A stretch of 64,000 nucleotides of DNA from Ruminococcus sp. (GCA_015066865.1 SVNQ01000004.1:24669-88668), one strand, 5' to 3'; counted from the first letter of the stretch, positions 37,403 to 46,778 are shown. Numbers and translations are program-made. Notes: generated from the sequence alone by a model not told the origin.

Positions 37403-39655
37403 TTATGACTGCTCACTCAGATAAATCGAAACTCTCGACTGCATCATCTTTGCAGCTTCTTCGGGTGTCTGATCGCCTGCCATCATTTTTTCTGTTTCCT
37501 CCAGCATAATTCTGTACACTGTTTCATCGTAGTACCAGCAGGTACGGATGCCGTAGATATAATCCCGCATAATATCGGTTTCCCATGGTTCCATCTCGCC
37601 GATGAACATCTCCCCGACTTTGGCAGTCACAAGATGCTCTGCCTCGTCAAGCTTGTATTCAAGTGCACTCTCCAAAATGGGCATGGAATGGTACAGACTC
37701 TTCTGGTAATCCTCCGAAAGCAGGTGTTTGACAAAGTCCCAGATTGCCGTTTTCTCAGCGGAATTGTCATTAAAGGATACGGTAAATGGCGTATTGAACA
37801 CGCCGCCGTTTCCCTCGTCCCATACCATCGGGAAGCCTGCAAGGGTAATATCCACATCCGCAAAATTCGCACGGCGGCTGCCTCGCAGGTCAATGGGCTG
37901 TTCAAATGTGTCAAAGTAAAAGAGCATCCTGTCAAGCTCATAGGCGCCACGATAAACACCATCATCACACAGATACACGTTATCGGAAAATTCGCCCCTT
38001 TCCACTGCCTTGTAATAATCATCCTCCTGCGGCACACGGTTGAGCATTTCCAGAACCTGCACCACCTCCGGTGCATCAAAACAACACTTTGCCGTTTCAC
38101 GATCAATGCAGCCTGTCTGGAGATAGCGCAGATACATCGGTATCATGTATTCCGCAGGATAATGACAATAAACATCCATGTTTTCCGGCACGGGGAAATC
38201 CACCTGCTCACCAAGGCTCATCCCCTGTCTGTCGCCAATGTGCTTTGTTTTGGCAACGGTGGTTTCGATCTTGTACGAAAAGCCCAGCCGCTGCAGCTCC
38301 CCGTCATACTCATGCGTTTCAAAGTAATTGGTCAGATAGTCTCCACGGTCAAACTCCTTATCCGCATCCATGAGCGTGTACCAGTTGCCGAACATGCCCT
38401 TTGTCGCAAGGCTTTCAAAATTCACACCGTCCGTGCAGATCATGTCCGCCACGATACCATCGAGCATATCCATTTTCATGGTTTCGTAGCCCTGATGCGG
38501 ATTCTCCATCGTGTTGTATTCGCCGTAGTCCTTGACGATGATGCGATAGCCCGATTCCTCAACGTTGTAGTCGATCACGGCATCGAGCAGATCCTCCGTC
38601 AGTCCCACGGTCGCAAGACTGATGAGCTTGGTGCTGTCGATCTCCTCCTGTGAACGCGGCGTTGCATGATAATGCGCCCTGCCGCCAACCGTCAGAAGGA
38701 ATGTCCCGTCATCCAGCGGGTAGAACCATCTCACCTCTTCGGGCTTGTAGTCGGAATTGATCCAGTCAATGACCTTTACCGCTTCGTTTTCAGAAACACC
38801 GTAAAGACCGTTATCCGTCATGTAGTAGTAATCATAGCCCTGTGTTCCGGTTGTAAAATAATAGACATCCTCGGGGATCACAACGCCCGTGTCCTCGCAG
38901 GTACGCCCCTCTGCATCCAGCTTGTAGACCTTGGTGTAGCCATTATAATCCGCATCGTAGGTAATGATTGCCGCATGCATCTTCCCTTCCTGATCGGTGA
39001 ACAATCTGGGAGTGGCGCCCTGTATTCTCGGCAGTTTGATCTCGCCGTATTTCTCATATTCGCTGTTGAATACCTCTGCAAACACATCACCCGTCTGGTC
39101 ATACTGCATGTAGTTGTAGTTGTATGCAAGAACATACCAGTTGCCGCTGCTGTCGAAAAGCTGCTGGCCACGGATATATTGGGTCTCGCCAAACGGCTCG
39201 GTCGGAATTTCACGGGTTTCGAGGTAGTTCATGGAGCTGTCATAGATTTCCGCAAAGCGGCGCTTTGTTACCTCCTTGCCACGCACATTCTGATAGGCCC
39301 TGCCGATGAACGCAATACGATCATCGGGCAGACGATGCTCCGTAATTTCCAGATGCTCAAGCGCTTCCTTTTCCTCCTGCGCACGCAGGAAGAATGTCTT
39401 CCTCTCCTTCGTTTCCATATCGTACCACAGGTATTCCGTGCTTTTGTCGGGACGTGTCCTTCCGCAGAGTATGTGCGTGCCGATCGTGAAGATCGGACTA
39501 TGGGTCAGACCACCGCATGCTTCCGTGCGCCAGGAATTGTCCATGTTCAGTTCCAGTGTGGCTTTCTCCTTACGTTTTCCACAGCCGCTGAATGCGCTAA
39601 CGCCCAATACCATTGCGGCGGCAAAGGCTGTGAGTTTCAGGATATTTATTTTCAT
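37403..39655 (-). CDS. Two-domain solute-binding lipoprotein, array member 2
   Basis: 750 residues, lipobox FSGC (Cys25), then KEKATLELNMDNSWR as in member 1. Propeller-like half with FDSSGNWYVLAYNYNYMQ and GTQGYDYYYMTDNGLYGVSE; binding half with DMICTDGVNFESLATKGMFG and an extended Tyr/Asp-rich insertion (SDNVYLCDDGVYRGAYELDR). Ends RVSIYLSEQS. AAGGAGGA precedes the ATG. First and second members are close relatives, and their last 75 bases are nearly identical at DNA level, suggesting gene conversion or recent duplication. Confidence 0.85.
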   Translation of the reverse strand: MKINILKLTAFAAAMVLGVSAFSGCGKRKEKATLELNMDNSWRTEACGGLTHSPIFTIGTHILCGRTRPDKSTEYLWYDMETKERKTFFLRAQEEKEALEHLEITEHRLPDDRIAFIGRAYQNVRGKEVTKRRFAEIYDSSMNYLETREIPTEPFGETQYIRGQQLFDSSGNWYVLAYNYNYMQYDQTGDVFAEVFNSEYEKYGEIKLPRIQGATPRLFTDQEGKMHAAIITYDADYNGYTKVYKLDAEGRTCEDTGVVIPEDVYYFTTGTQGYDYYYMTDNGLYGVSENEAVKVIDWINSDYKPEEVRWFYPLDDGTFLLTVGGRAHYHATPRSQEEIDSTKLISLATVGLTEDLLDAVIDYNVEESGYRIIVKDYGEYNTMENPHQGYETMKMDMLDGIVADMICTDGVNFESLATKGMFGNWYTLMDADKEFDRGDYLTNYFETHEYDGELQRLGFSYKIETTVAKTKHIGDRQGMSLGEQVDFPVPENMDVYCHYPAEYMIPMYLRYLQTGCIDRETAKCCFDAPEVVQVLEMLNRVPQEDDYYKAVERGEFSDNVYLCDDGVYRGAYELDRMLFYFDTFEQPIDLRGSRRANFADVDITLAGFPMVWDEGNGGVFNTPFTVSFNDNSAEKTAIWDFVKHLLSEDYQKSLYHSMPILESALEYKLDEAEHLVTAKVGEMFIGEMEPWETDIMRDYIYGIRTCWYYDETVYRIMLEETEKMMAGDQTPEEAAKMMQSRVSIYLSEQS

Positions 39656-39667
39656 ATCAGTTCCTCC

Positions 39668-41878
39668 TTATGACTGCTCACTCAGATAAATCGAAACTCT
39701 CGACTGGATCATCTTTGCAGCTTCTTCGGGTGTCTGGTCGCCTGCGAGCATCTTCTCCGCTTCTTCCATCAGAATCGTGTACATCTTCGTGTCATAGTAC
39801 TGACAGGTGCGGATACCGTGGATGTAGTCACGCAGAAGGTCGGTTTCCCATTCCTTCATCTCACCGATCTGAATCACAGACGGATACTCGCCAACAGTTG
39901 CCCCGTTCATATGCTCCGCCTCATTGAGCTTATACTCCAACGCTCCCTCATGCACGGGCATGGAGTCGGTAAGATGCTTCTGGTAATCCTCCGAAAGCAG
40001 ATGCTTCATGAAATCCCAGATGGCTTGCTTTTCGCCCGACTGTGCATTGATGGAAACCGTAAAGGGCGTTTCAAACACACCGCCATTGCCCTCGTCCCAC
40101 ACCATCGGGTAGCCTGTCAGCGTTGTTTCTTCGTCAAAGAAGGTGGCACGGTATACGGCATGCAGATCAATGGGCTGTGTGATCTCAAAATCATAGAAAA
40201 GAATCTGATCCTCCTTCCACGAATTATCGCCTGCCCTCTGGTAATCCCCCTCATAATACCTGTCCGATTTCGGGATTGCATTGAGAAATTCCAGAAACTT
40301 TACAAATTCCGGGGAATCAAAGCAGCACCGTGCCGTTTTGGGATCAATACAGCCTGTCTGGAGGTTTTTCATATAGATCGGCGCCATGATATCCGAGGGA
40401 TAATAAAGAAATCTGTCCATGCCGTCGGGAAGCGGAACATCCATACGTTCTCCAAGGCTCAGTCCCTGCGTATCGCCCACATAACGGGTTTTGGCAGCGG
40501 ATGTCTGAATGCTGTAGGAAACGCCCAGACGCTGCAGCTTGCCCTTGTATTCATGGATTTCAAAGAAATTCGTGATGTAGTCGCTGCGGTCAAATTCCTC
40601 GTCCGCATCCATGAGCTTGTACCAGTCGGCAAACAGCCCCTTTGTCGCAAGGCTCTCGAAATTCACACCCTCCGTGCAGATCATGTCCGCAACAATGCCG
40701 TCGAGCATGTCCTTTTTCATGGTGTCATAACCAAGGTACGGCTCATCCATCGTGTTGTATTCGCTGTAGTCCTTGATGACAATGCGGTAACCCGATTCCG
40801 CACGGTTGTAGTCGATCACGGCTTCTTCCAGATCTCTCGACAAATTCACCGCCGCAAGGCTGATGAGCTTGGTGCTGTCGATCTCCTCCTGTGAGCGTGG
40901 TGTTGCGTACCAATATCGTTTGGACTGCGTTTCCAAAAGTACAAAATCTCCGTTTTCCATCGGGTAGAACTCCCTGATGCTGCCCGATGAGAAATCGGAA
41001 TTGATAAAGCTTACTACCAGTGTGCTTTCGTCATCCTTAACACCATAGATTCCGTCCGGATTGGAGTAATAGAAATTATAGCCCTGTGTTCCCGTTGCAA
41101 AAACGTTCGCTCGGGGGGTATATAATCCAATATCCTCGCAGGTGCGTGCTTCGGCGTCAAACCTGTATACCTTGAATACTTCCAACTCTCCTGCGGTGTC
41201 CCAGGTGGATGCAAATCCATAAACCATACCATCGGCACCTGTGAACAGGCGCTCCAAATAAGCACGGGAGGGCAGCTCAATCTCACCGTATGCTTCAAAT
41301 TTGTCGTTGTACACGGTCAGGATCGGTTCTGTCGTTTCCCTGTCATAATCGGCGCAGTACCAGTTGCCCTTGCTGTCGAGGGCGTTGGAAATGCCATAGA
41401 AATATTGATCGCCCCAGAAATCCGTCGGGATCTCACGGGTTTCAAGAAACTGCATTTCTGTGTCATAGACATCCATCGTGCGGCGGTGGATGTCAAATTC
41501 TCCGCCGCCCATTCCCTGAAAGACCATGTTGATGATCCCGACATTTCCGTCAGGCAGTCGGATGGGAACACAGCTCAGACGTTCTGCCCCCACAAGACTC
41601 TCCGATGTTTCAGAGAGAAAACGCTTGTACCCTCCATTTTTCAGATCGTACAGCACAAATTCCTCTTCTCCGTTGGGCTTTGACTTATAGCAAAGCATGT
41701 TCTTCTCGACAGAGAACATTGCGCTATGGGAAACGCCCGTAAGTGTTATTTCGCTGCGCCAGGAATTGTCCATGTTCAGTTCCAGTGTGGCTTTCTCCTT
41801 CTGTTTTCCGCAGCCGCTGAACGCGGTAACGCCCAATACCATGGCTGCGGCAAGGGCTGTAAGTTTATTTATTTTCAT
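39668..41878 (-). CDS. Two-domain solute-binding lipoprotein, array member 1 (first)
   Basis: 736 residues, lipobox FSGC (Cys23). Propeller-like half with LDSKGNWYCADYDRETTEP and GTQGYNFYYSNPDGIYGVKD; binding half with DMICTEGVNFESLATKGLFA, DEGNGGVFETPFTVSINAQS and MPVHEG. Ends RVSIYLSEQS. The open frame extends to 42001 but the first part covers the leader RNA and its hairpin, so the start is placed at 41878, with AAAGGA nine bases upstream; ATG 41884 is the alternative. It is the first gene of the first subcluster and is preceded by leader copy B. Confidence 0.85.
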   Translation of the reverse strand: MKINKLTALAAAMVLGVTAFSGCGKQKEKATLELNMDNSWRSEITLTGVSHSAMFSVEKNMLCYKSKPNGEEEFVLYDLKNGGYKRFLSETSESLVGAERLSCVPIRLPDGNVGIINMVFQGMGGGEFDIHRRTMDVYDTEMQFLETREIPTDFWGDQYFYGISNALDSKGNWYCADYDRETTEPILTVYNDKFEAYGEIELPSRAYLERLFTGADGMVYGFASTWDTAGELEVFKVYRFDAEARTCEDIGLYTPRANVFATGTQGYNFYYSNPDGIYGVKDDESTLVVSFINSDFSSGSIREFYPMENGDFVLLETQSKRYWYATPRSQEEIDSTKLISLAAVNLSRDLEEAVIDYNRAESGYRIVIKDYSEYNTMDEPYLGYDTMKKDMLDGIVADMICTEGVNFESLATKGLFADWYKLMDADEEFDRSDYITNFFEIHEYKGKLQRLGVSYSIQTSAAKTRYVGDTQGLSLGERMDVPLPDGMDRFLYYPSDIMAPIYMKNLQTGCIDPKTARCCFDSPEFVKFLEFLNAIPKSDRYYEGDYQRAGDNSWKEDQILFYDFEITQPIDLHAVYRATFFDEETTLTGYPMVWDEGNGGVFETPFTVSINAQSGEKQAIWDFMKHLLSEDYQKHLTDSMPVHEGALEYKLNEAEHMNGATVGEYPSVIQIGEMKEWETDLLRDYIHGIRTCQYYDTKMYTILMEEAEKMLAGDQTPEEAAKMIQSRVSIYLSEQS

Positions 41879-41896
41879 ATCCATTTTCCTTTCTAT

Positions 41897-41962
41897 AAAA
41901 AAATGAGTACAGAGCTTTGTCTCTCTGTACTCAATACACATCAAAAGGAAGAATCCTGACAC
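41897..41962 (-). promoter_or_regulatory. Conserved leader RNA with terminator hairpin, copy B
   Basis: Same element as at 31295-31359. Minus-strand order: GTGTCAGGATTCTTCCTT block, hairpin GAGTACAGAG / CTCTGTACTC (41905-41914 with 41923-41932), then seven T (41897-41903), 18 bases before the start codon. The hairpin stem is one pair longer than in copy A and the loop sequences differ, while the 30 bases 5' of it are almost identical. Confidence 0.65.
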
Positions 41963-41986
41963 ATTTTTGAAGATCGTATTCAAATT

Positions 41987-42015
41987 TGTATAACTGCACA
42001 ATTTGTATGCGTTAA
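41987..42015 (-). promoter_or_regulatory. Candidate promoter for the first subcluster
   Basis: Minus-strand TTAACG (42010-42015), 17 bases, TATACA (41987-41992). Weak -35. Places the leader RNA copy B at the 5' end of the transcript. Confidence 0.45.
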
Positions 42016-42035
42016 CTTTGTAAAAGATGACAGCT

Positions 42036-43091
42036 TCAGTTGGATTTGATCAGTGAGCGAAAACGATTTTTGTGCGCCCGACGTTTTTCTGTTATGAACG
42101 CATCAAACCTGTGATAGATCTTCCACAGAATCCAAAGTGCCATAATGATCGGATGCACAAGGAACAGGATCTGTCCTGCCAGAAGGAGGGCTAAGTCAAA
42201 ATCCACAATCCTTGCGGCATTTTCCCAGTAAGGGTAGGCAAGACTATCCGAAACCACCAGCATATCATGAAGGCTGCAAAGATGCTTCCAACGGCTTGAA
42301 ATCGAGAATCGCTCCGTATTTTGCAGTATTTTAGTGCCGCCGCCCATATTTGCCGCCTGTTCGAAGATGTTTTTTGCGAAGCTGCGTACAGGATCGGGCA
42401 GCACCATTTCATAGCAGGTGATGACAGCGGTACTGCCCCTTTCCGCTGCCCATTCCTCATACAAATCAAAGGGAATGTACATCCTCGGAATCTCTCCATA
42501 TGCCTTTTTTGCGGCGTAATCGTCATCCTGTTCCACAACACCTGCAACCCGATACATCCGGCTGCCGATCTGCACCTCCATCCCTGCCACGTCCGATGAA
42601 CCAAACAGCTGCCATGCAAGCGTTTCATCCAGCACCAGTCTATCCTGCATCAGGTCGCCTTCCTGCAGAAAACTGCCGCTGCAAAGCACCGGTGCATGCA
42701 GATTGAAATAGTCGCCGCCGACTGCCGTTACCTCTGCCTGCACGGAATAACGCTTTGTACCGCTCGCCTGCACCGTACCGGCAGGTGCGCTGAAAGCGTC
42801 ACACCAGACCCTTGCGCCCTCACTTGCTGCGGTCAGTGATGCGGAACGCATCGCGGCGTCCACTGTCTCTCGCAGAAACTGCAGGTTATCCTCCGTTACC
42901 CCTGCATCCGCTGGGTAGAACGCACTCATCTGCGCATAACGAAGATCACTGTCCGCCTGCCAGCGCTGTGCAGCGTACTGGGCTTCATGCAGCCCCGATA
43001 GATGGCTGCTGACTGCTGTCAGCACACCGAATACCGCCAGTGAAAGCACGGCTGCCCCGCCGCTGATCCACTGCCTTTTGCGAATTTTCAT
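42036..43091 (-). CDS. MacB-like periplasmic-core protein with N- and C-terminal membrane segments
   Basis: 351 residues: one membrane segment at about 10-28, an extracytoplasmic region (about 30-290) whose LVLDETLAWQLFGSSDVAGM and VAGVVEQDD blocks match the MacB_PCD domain of FtsX-type ABC permeases, and a second hydrophobic segment at about 300-325. A normal MacB/FtsX subunit has four segments and the FtsX core, which are missing, so this is either a reduced partner protein or a derived subunit. It follows the HlyD-like gene by four bases and is certainly cotranscribed. The 999-residue ABC protein at 48444 could be the missing motor (inference). Confidence 0.7.
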   Translation of the reverse strand: MKIRKRQWISGGAAVLSLAVFGVLTAVSSHLSGLHEAQYAAQRWQADSDLRYAQMSAFYPADAGVTEDNLQFLRETVDAAMRSASLTAASEGARVWCDAFSAPAGTVQASGTKRYSVQAEVTAVGGDYFNLHAPVLCSGSFLQEGDLMQDRLVLDETLAWQLFGSSDVAGMEVQIGSRMYRVAGVVEQDDDYAAKKAYGEIPRMYIPFDLYEEWAAERGSTAVITCYEMVLPDPVRSFAKNIFEQAANMGGGTKILQNTERFSISSRWKHLCSLHDMLVVSDSLAYPYWENAARIVDFDLALLLAGQILFLVHPIIMALWILWKIYHRFDAFITEKRRAHKNRFRSLIKSN

Positions 43092-43095
43092 GCTA

Positions 43096-44973
43096 TCAGT
43101 CCTCCATCCGGATCTGCATGCCGTTTTTCAGCGGCTTTTCAGATGTGGTAATGACAAAATCCGAGGAAAGAATGTCACCGGAAACGGCACTGCTGATTTC
43201 ATCCGCTGCCAGCACCTCTACGCCGACACGGTTCGCATAATAGCGGTTGCCCAAAGGCGTACTCTTTGCGGTAACAACCATGACGAACTTGCCCTCATTG
43301 TCCTCCATGATCGCACTTGTGGGAACAACACAGTCATAGCTTGCGCTTGAGCATGGTATGGAGAAGGAAAGCGTCTGTCCAACGGTCACATCCCCTGAAA
43401 CTTCAAAGGTCAGGATCTTGTCGGCACCTGTGGGATTCTGCGTATCCGTGCGAATGTCGGTAACATGTGCCTTAACGCCCCAGCCGTAGCCGTTTGTCAC
43501 ATCCGCCTGCGTGCCGACGCTCACTTTCTTTGCCTGATTTGCGGTCACAACACACTGTGCCGTAAATCCCGAATCGGTGAGATTAATTAACGCAAGCATT
43601 TCTCCGTCCATCACGCTGTCCCCCGTTGCAAAGTTCACCATTGTAACAATACCGTCGTGCTTTGTGGTCACGGTCAGTGTTCCGCTGCTTTCCTTCAGTT
43701 CATCCAGCTCTTTTCGCATTCTTGCGATCGCTGTCTGCTGCCCCTGCAGATCCAGACTGTTCATCTGCTGTGAGAGGGAATCATTCTTTTTGGTTGCCTC
43801 AAGAGAGATCAGCATACTCTGCAGCGAACGCTCCTTCATCTTCACCTGCTCCTCCAGAGAGGCAATATCCGCAGCACCCTGCGATTCATACGCAGTAATG
43901 GTGCGGTTGGCAGTTTCAATTGCTGCGGTATGCTCTCCAATGGAATTATTCAGTGCGGTTTTCGCCTTGGTTAATTCTGCATCAAAGGCGGCCTGTGCAA
44001 GCTGCAGCGGCTCCTGTTTTTCAAGCAGATTTTGTTTTGCAAGTTCTGCCTTCTGCTCCTGTTCCTGAATCTGCGTCAGGGTTTCCTTCGCCTTTGTAAC
44101 ATCGTCCTGCGCATAGCGCATCGCTGTTTCAGCGTCCTCCATGGCACGCTTAAGAGTTATATCTCCGCCGCTTGCATCATAATCCTCCTTGGCACGCTTG
44201 TACGCAAGTTCCAGCTCGGCTGCGGTACGTTCGAGTGAAGCGATCTGCGCCTGTTGTGCTGCGGAATCCACAGTGATTCCACTCATGATGGCATCATACG
44301 CTGTCTGTGCCGAGTTGGACTCTGCCGCAGCAGTATCCAGTGCTTCCTTCCGTGTCCGCAGCTCTGCATAATCCTGAGAAAGTGCACTGTAATCGCCGCT
44401 TTCCAGAGCATTCTGATATCCGGTCAGAACCGCCAGTTTATTGGTATGATCCGTTACAGTACTCAATGCTTTTTCATATTCCGAACGGGAAATACCGCCG
44501 CTGTTTTTTGCCTTGTTCAGTGCAGTGATCGCATCCTGCAGATCCTCACGGGCATTGGCGATCTCCTGATTCTGCGCCGCATAATCGGGTACTGCTGTCA
44601 GCAGTGCCTTGCGGTAATTAAGCTCCGCATCCTGCAACGCCATTTCAGCCTGTTCCACCGCCTCGCCGCTGTCCGCACCCTCCAGTACGAACAGGACATC
44701 GCCTTCTCTGACTTTATCCCCTGCCTTGACGGCAACACTTTCCACGGTGCGGTTTCCCTCAGCAAAGATCTCATAATCCTGATTTGCTGTCACCATGCCC
44801 GAACAGCGTACTGCCTCCGTGATCGTACCATAGCCTGCATACTGTGCCGCTACGATCGGCAAACTGAAATTCTGAATGGTATTGGAAAAAAATGTCAGCA
44901 CCAGCAGCAGCGCCAGAAAAATAATCAGTGCTGTTTTGATATGTTCCTTACGTTTATTTTTGGTTTCGTTCAT
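43096..44973 (-). CDS. HlyD/RND-type membrane-fusion adaptor with long coiled coil
   Basis: 625 residues: membrane anchor at about 14-32, a biotinyl-lipoyl-like strand region (GDKVREGDVLFVLEGADSG), a very long heptad-rich coiled coil (about 110-400), and the returning beta-barrel part with TTKHDGIVTMVNFATGDSV. This is the layout of HlyD/MacA-type adaptors, which couple ABC exporters to the envelope. In a Gram-positive cell such proteins usually act with MacB-type exporters. The start follows a GGAGGAA site. It lies 39 bases after the MalG-type permease gene, an unusual partner. Confidence 0.85.
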   Translation of the reverse strand: MNETKNKRKEHIKTALIIFLALLLVLTFFSNTIQNFSLPIVAAQYAGYGTITEAVRCSGMVTANQDYEIFAEGNRTVESVAVKAGDKVREGDVLFVLEGADSGEAVEQAEMALQDAELNYRKALLTAVPDYAAQNQEIANAREDLQDAITALNKAKNSGGISRSEYEKALSTVTDHTNKLAVLTGYQNALESGDYSALSQDYAELRTRKEALDTAAAESNSAQTAYDAIMSGITVDSAAQQAQIASLERTAAELELAYKRAKEDYDASGGDITLKRAMEDAETAMRYAQDDVTKAKETLTQIQEQEQKAELAKQNLLEKQEPLQLAQAAFDAELTKAKTALNNSIGEHTAAIETANRTITAYESQGAADIASLEEQVKMKERSLQSMLISLEATKKNDSLSQQMNSLDLQGQQTAIARMRKELDELKESSGTLTVTTKHDGIVTMVNFATGDSVMDGEMLALINLTDSGFTAQCVVTANQAKKVSVGTQADVTNGYGWGVKAHVTDIRTDTQNPTGADKILTFEVSGDVTVGQTLSFSIPCSSASYDCVVPTSAIMEDNEGKFVMVVTAKSTPLGNRYYANRVGVEVLAADEISSAVSGDILSSDFVITTSEKPLKNGMQIRMED

Positions 44974-45012
44974 GGAAATTCCTCCTGTATGTAATCGTTT
45001 TTAATTTCTGTA

Positions 45013-45903
45013 TTATCCCTTGATTCCGCCGGAATAGGTAATGCCCTCAACAAGATATTCCTCACCGTAGAGAAACAGCAGCAGCGCAGGAATCATGTAC
45101 ACCACCGCAACCGCAAAGGCAAGCCCGACATCCCCCGTGTTGATCTGCGAGAGGAACACAGACAGCGGATACTGTTCTTCGTCCGAGAGCAGAATCAGCG
45201 GCTGTTCGACCATATTCCAGTAGTCGATGAACACCAGCAGTCCCACGGAAAGCATGGCAGAGCGTGACAGTGGCATGCAGATCTGCCAGAAGATCTGCCA
45301 TTCCCCCGCCCCGTCCAGCCTTGCAGCTTCGAAATATGCCTTCGGAATGCGCCGCATGACCTTTGTCAGCAGGAATACACTGAATGGCGAGAAAATACCC
45401 GGCAGAATGATCGCCCATCGTGTACCGAGAATCCCCAGAAAATCCGATACCAGATAGTTCGGTACAAGCGTTACCTGATAGGGCATGAGCATTAAAATGA
45501 TGTATGCAAAGAATATGATTTCCCGCACTCTCCCCTGCCAGCGTGAAAAACCGTAGGAGGTGAATGCCGCAAGCATCAGCTGAAACAGAGTGATGGGGAC
45601 GACCAGAATAACAGAATTCCAGAATTTCAGCAGATAATCAGGACTCTTGAACAGCACGGACAGATACTGCTGAATGCTGAACATGTCGGGGATGAATTTT
45701 AGGTTCAGCTCCTCCGAAATATAGGATTTTTTGTCCGCCGCAGCGCTCTCTATCATCGCTCCGTAGTTAGCACTGATTTCCTTTTCCGTCATAAAGGAAT
45801 TGGTAATCGTCAGTACTGTGGGCATGATGAACAGGATGGCAGCTGCTGCCGCAAATAGAAACAGCAGCGTTGGAAGAAAGTATTTTTTTAGTTTTTTCTT
45901 CAT
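45013..45903 (-). CDS. Carbohydrate ABC permease, MalG type
   Basis: 296-residue inner-membrane permease with about six membrane segments and an EAA loop YFEAARLDGAGEWQIFWQIC, the contact site for the ATPase. The first periplasmic loop is long (about 45-85). Its start codon overlaps the stop of the upstream permease gene by one base (ATGA), which implies translational coupling. Together with that gene it forms the channel of a sugar importer. No ATPase gene is present nearby, so a shared MsiK-type ATPase elsewhere is likely (known for many Gram-positive sugar importers). Confidence 0.93.
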   Translation of the reverse strand: MKKKLKKYFLPTLLFLFAAAAAILFIMPTVLTITNSFMTEKEISANYGAMIESAAADKKSYISEELNLKFIPDMFSIQQYLSVLFKSPDYLLKFWNSVILVVPITLFQLMLAAFTSYGFSRWQGRVREIIFFAYIILMLMPYQVTLVPNYLVSDFLGILGTRWAIILPGIFSPFSVFLLTKVMRRIPKAYFEAARLDGAGEWQIFWQICMPLSRSAMLSVGLLVFIDYWNMVEQPLILLSDEEQYPLSVFLSQINTGDVGLAFAVAVVYMIPALLLFLYGEEYLVEGITYSGGIKG

Positions 45904-46778
45904 CAGTCTTCCACATCCTCTCCGAATTTTCGCTCTGCCAGAAACATTCCGCCGATGAGAACGATCATCACAAGCGAGAGCAGCACCGCCGCACTTGATA
46001 ATTTCTGGTAGTCAAGGGAATTGAACGTATTGTTCATGAAATGCTGCAGCAGGTACATGCTCTCATAGGGATAATCCCCCGTCAGCAGGTAGACCTCACG
46101 GAACATCTTGAAGGAACTGATGATCGACAGGATCGTTACAAACAGAATGGTCGGTGAAAGATACCGCAGCTTGATATGTACGAATTTATACCAGCCGCCC
46201 GCACCCTCCAATTCCGCAACTTCAATAATATCCTGCGGTATGCCTGCAATGGCGGACATGAACAATATCATGTTGTAACCAAGTGTTTTCCAGAGAAACA
46301 TCACTGTCAGCACCATGTATGACCAGTTAGTTTTGAGCCAGTCTATCGGCTCTGCGCCAAACAGCTCTGTGATCTGATTGAGTGTTCCGTGATAGTGAAA
46401 GATTACCTGCCACACCAGCACCACGGATGCGATCGGTACCATCAGCGGACACAAAAAACAAGTGCGCAGCCAGCTCTTTCCCGGAATTTTCGCATTCAGC
46501 GCAAATGCCAGCCACAGCGACAATACCACTGACAGCGGGACGGCGATTGCCGTAAAGATCGCCGTATTGCGGGACGCTCGTATGAATGCGGAATTTTCAA
46601 ACAGCTTCCCGAAATTCTCAACTCCCACAAAATTTGCAAATATGGGATTGTCCAACACTGAATAATACATCACCACGCAGAATGGTATGACAAAAAATAC
46701 CAGAACACCCGTGATGCTCGGCATCAGCCATGTCCATTCCGCTAATGTGCGTATGCATTTTTTACGTTTCCTTTTCAC
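45903..46778 (-). CDS. Carbohydrate ABC permease, MalF type
   Basis: 291 residues, about six membrane segments, EAA-type loop IEVAELEGAGGWYKFVHIKL. First gene of the minus-strand block. Two GTG starts are possible; 46778 is preferred because GAGGTGAGG stands six bases before it, whereas 46790 falls inside that site. Divergent from the LacI-family gene, which is probably its regulator. The 290 bases between the two coding regions hold the promoters and no further gene. It should pair with the MalG-type protein and take sugars from the array lipoproteins. Confidence 0.93.
   Translation of the reverse strand: MKRKRKKCIRTLAEWTWLMPSITGVLVFFVIPFCVVMYYSVLDNPIFANFVGVENFGKLFENSAFIRASRNTAIFTAIAVPLSVVLSLWLAFALNAKIPGKSWLRTCFLCPLMVPIASVVLVWQVIFHYHGTLNQITELFGAEPIDWLKTNWSYMVLTVMFLWKTLGYNMILFMSAIAGIPQDIIEVAELEGAGGWYKFVHIKLRYLSPTILFVTILSIISSFKMFREVYLLTGDYPYESMYLLQHFMNNTFNSLDYQKLSSAAVLLSLVMIVLIGGMFLAERKFGEDVED

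Noticed and set aside
22277..41878. Composite transposon or prophage as the source of the array
   Set aside because: No transposase, integrase or inverted terminal repeats were seen; the genes are ordered, tightly spaced and share operon structure.
42036..43091. Full MacB/FtsX permease
   Set aside because: Only two hydrophobic segments are visible and the FtsX core is absent, so it is described as a MacB-like core protein instead.
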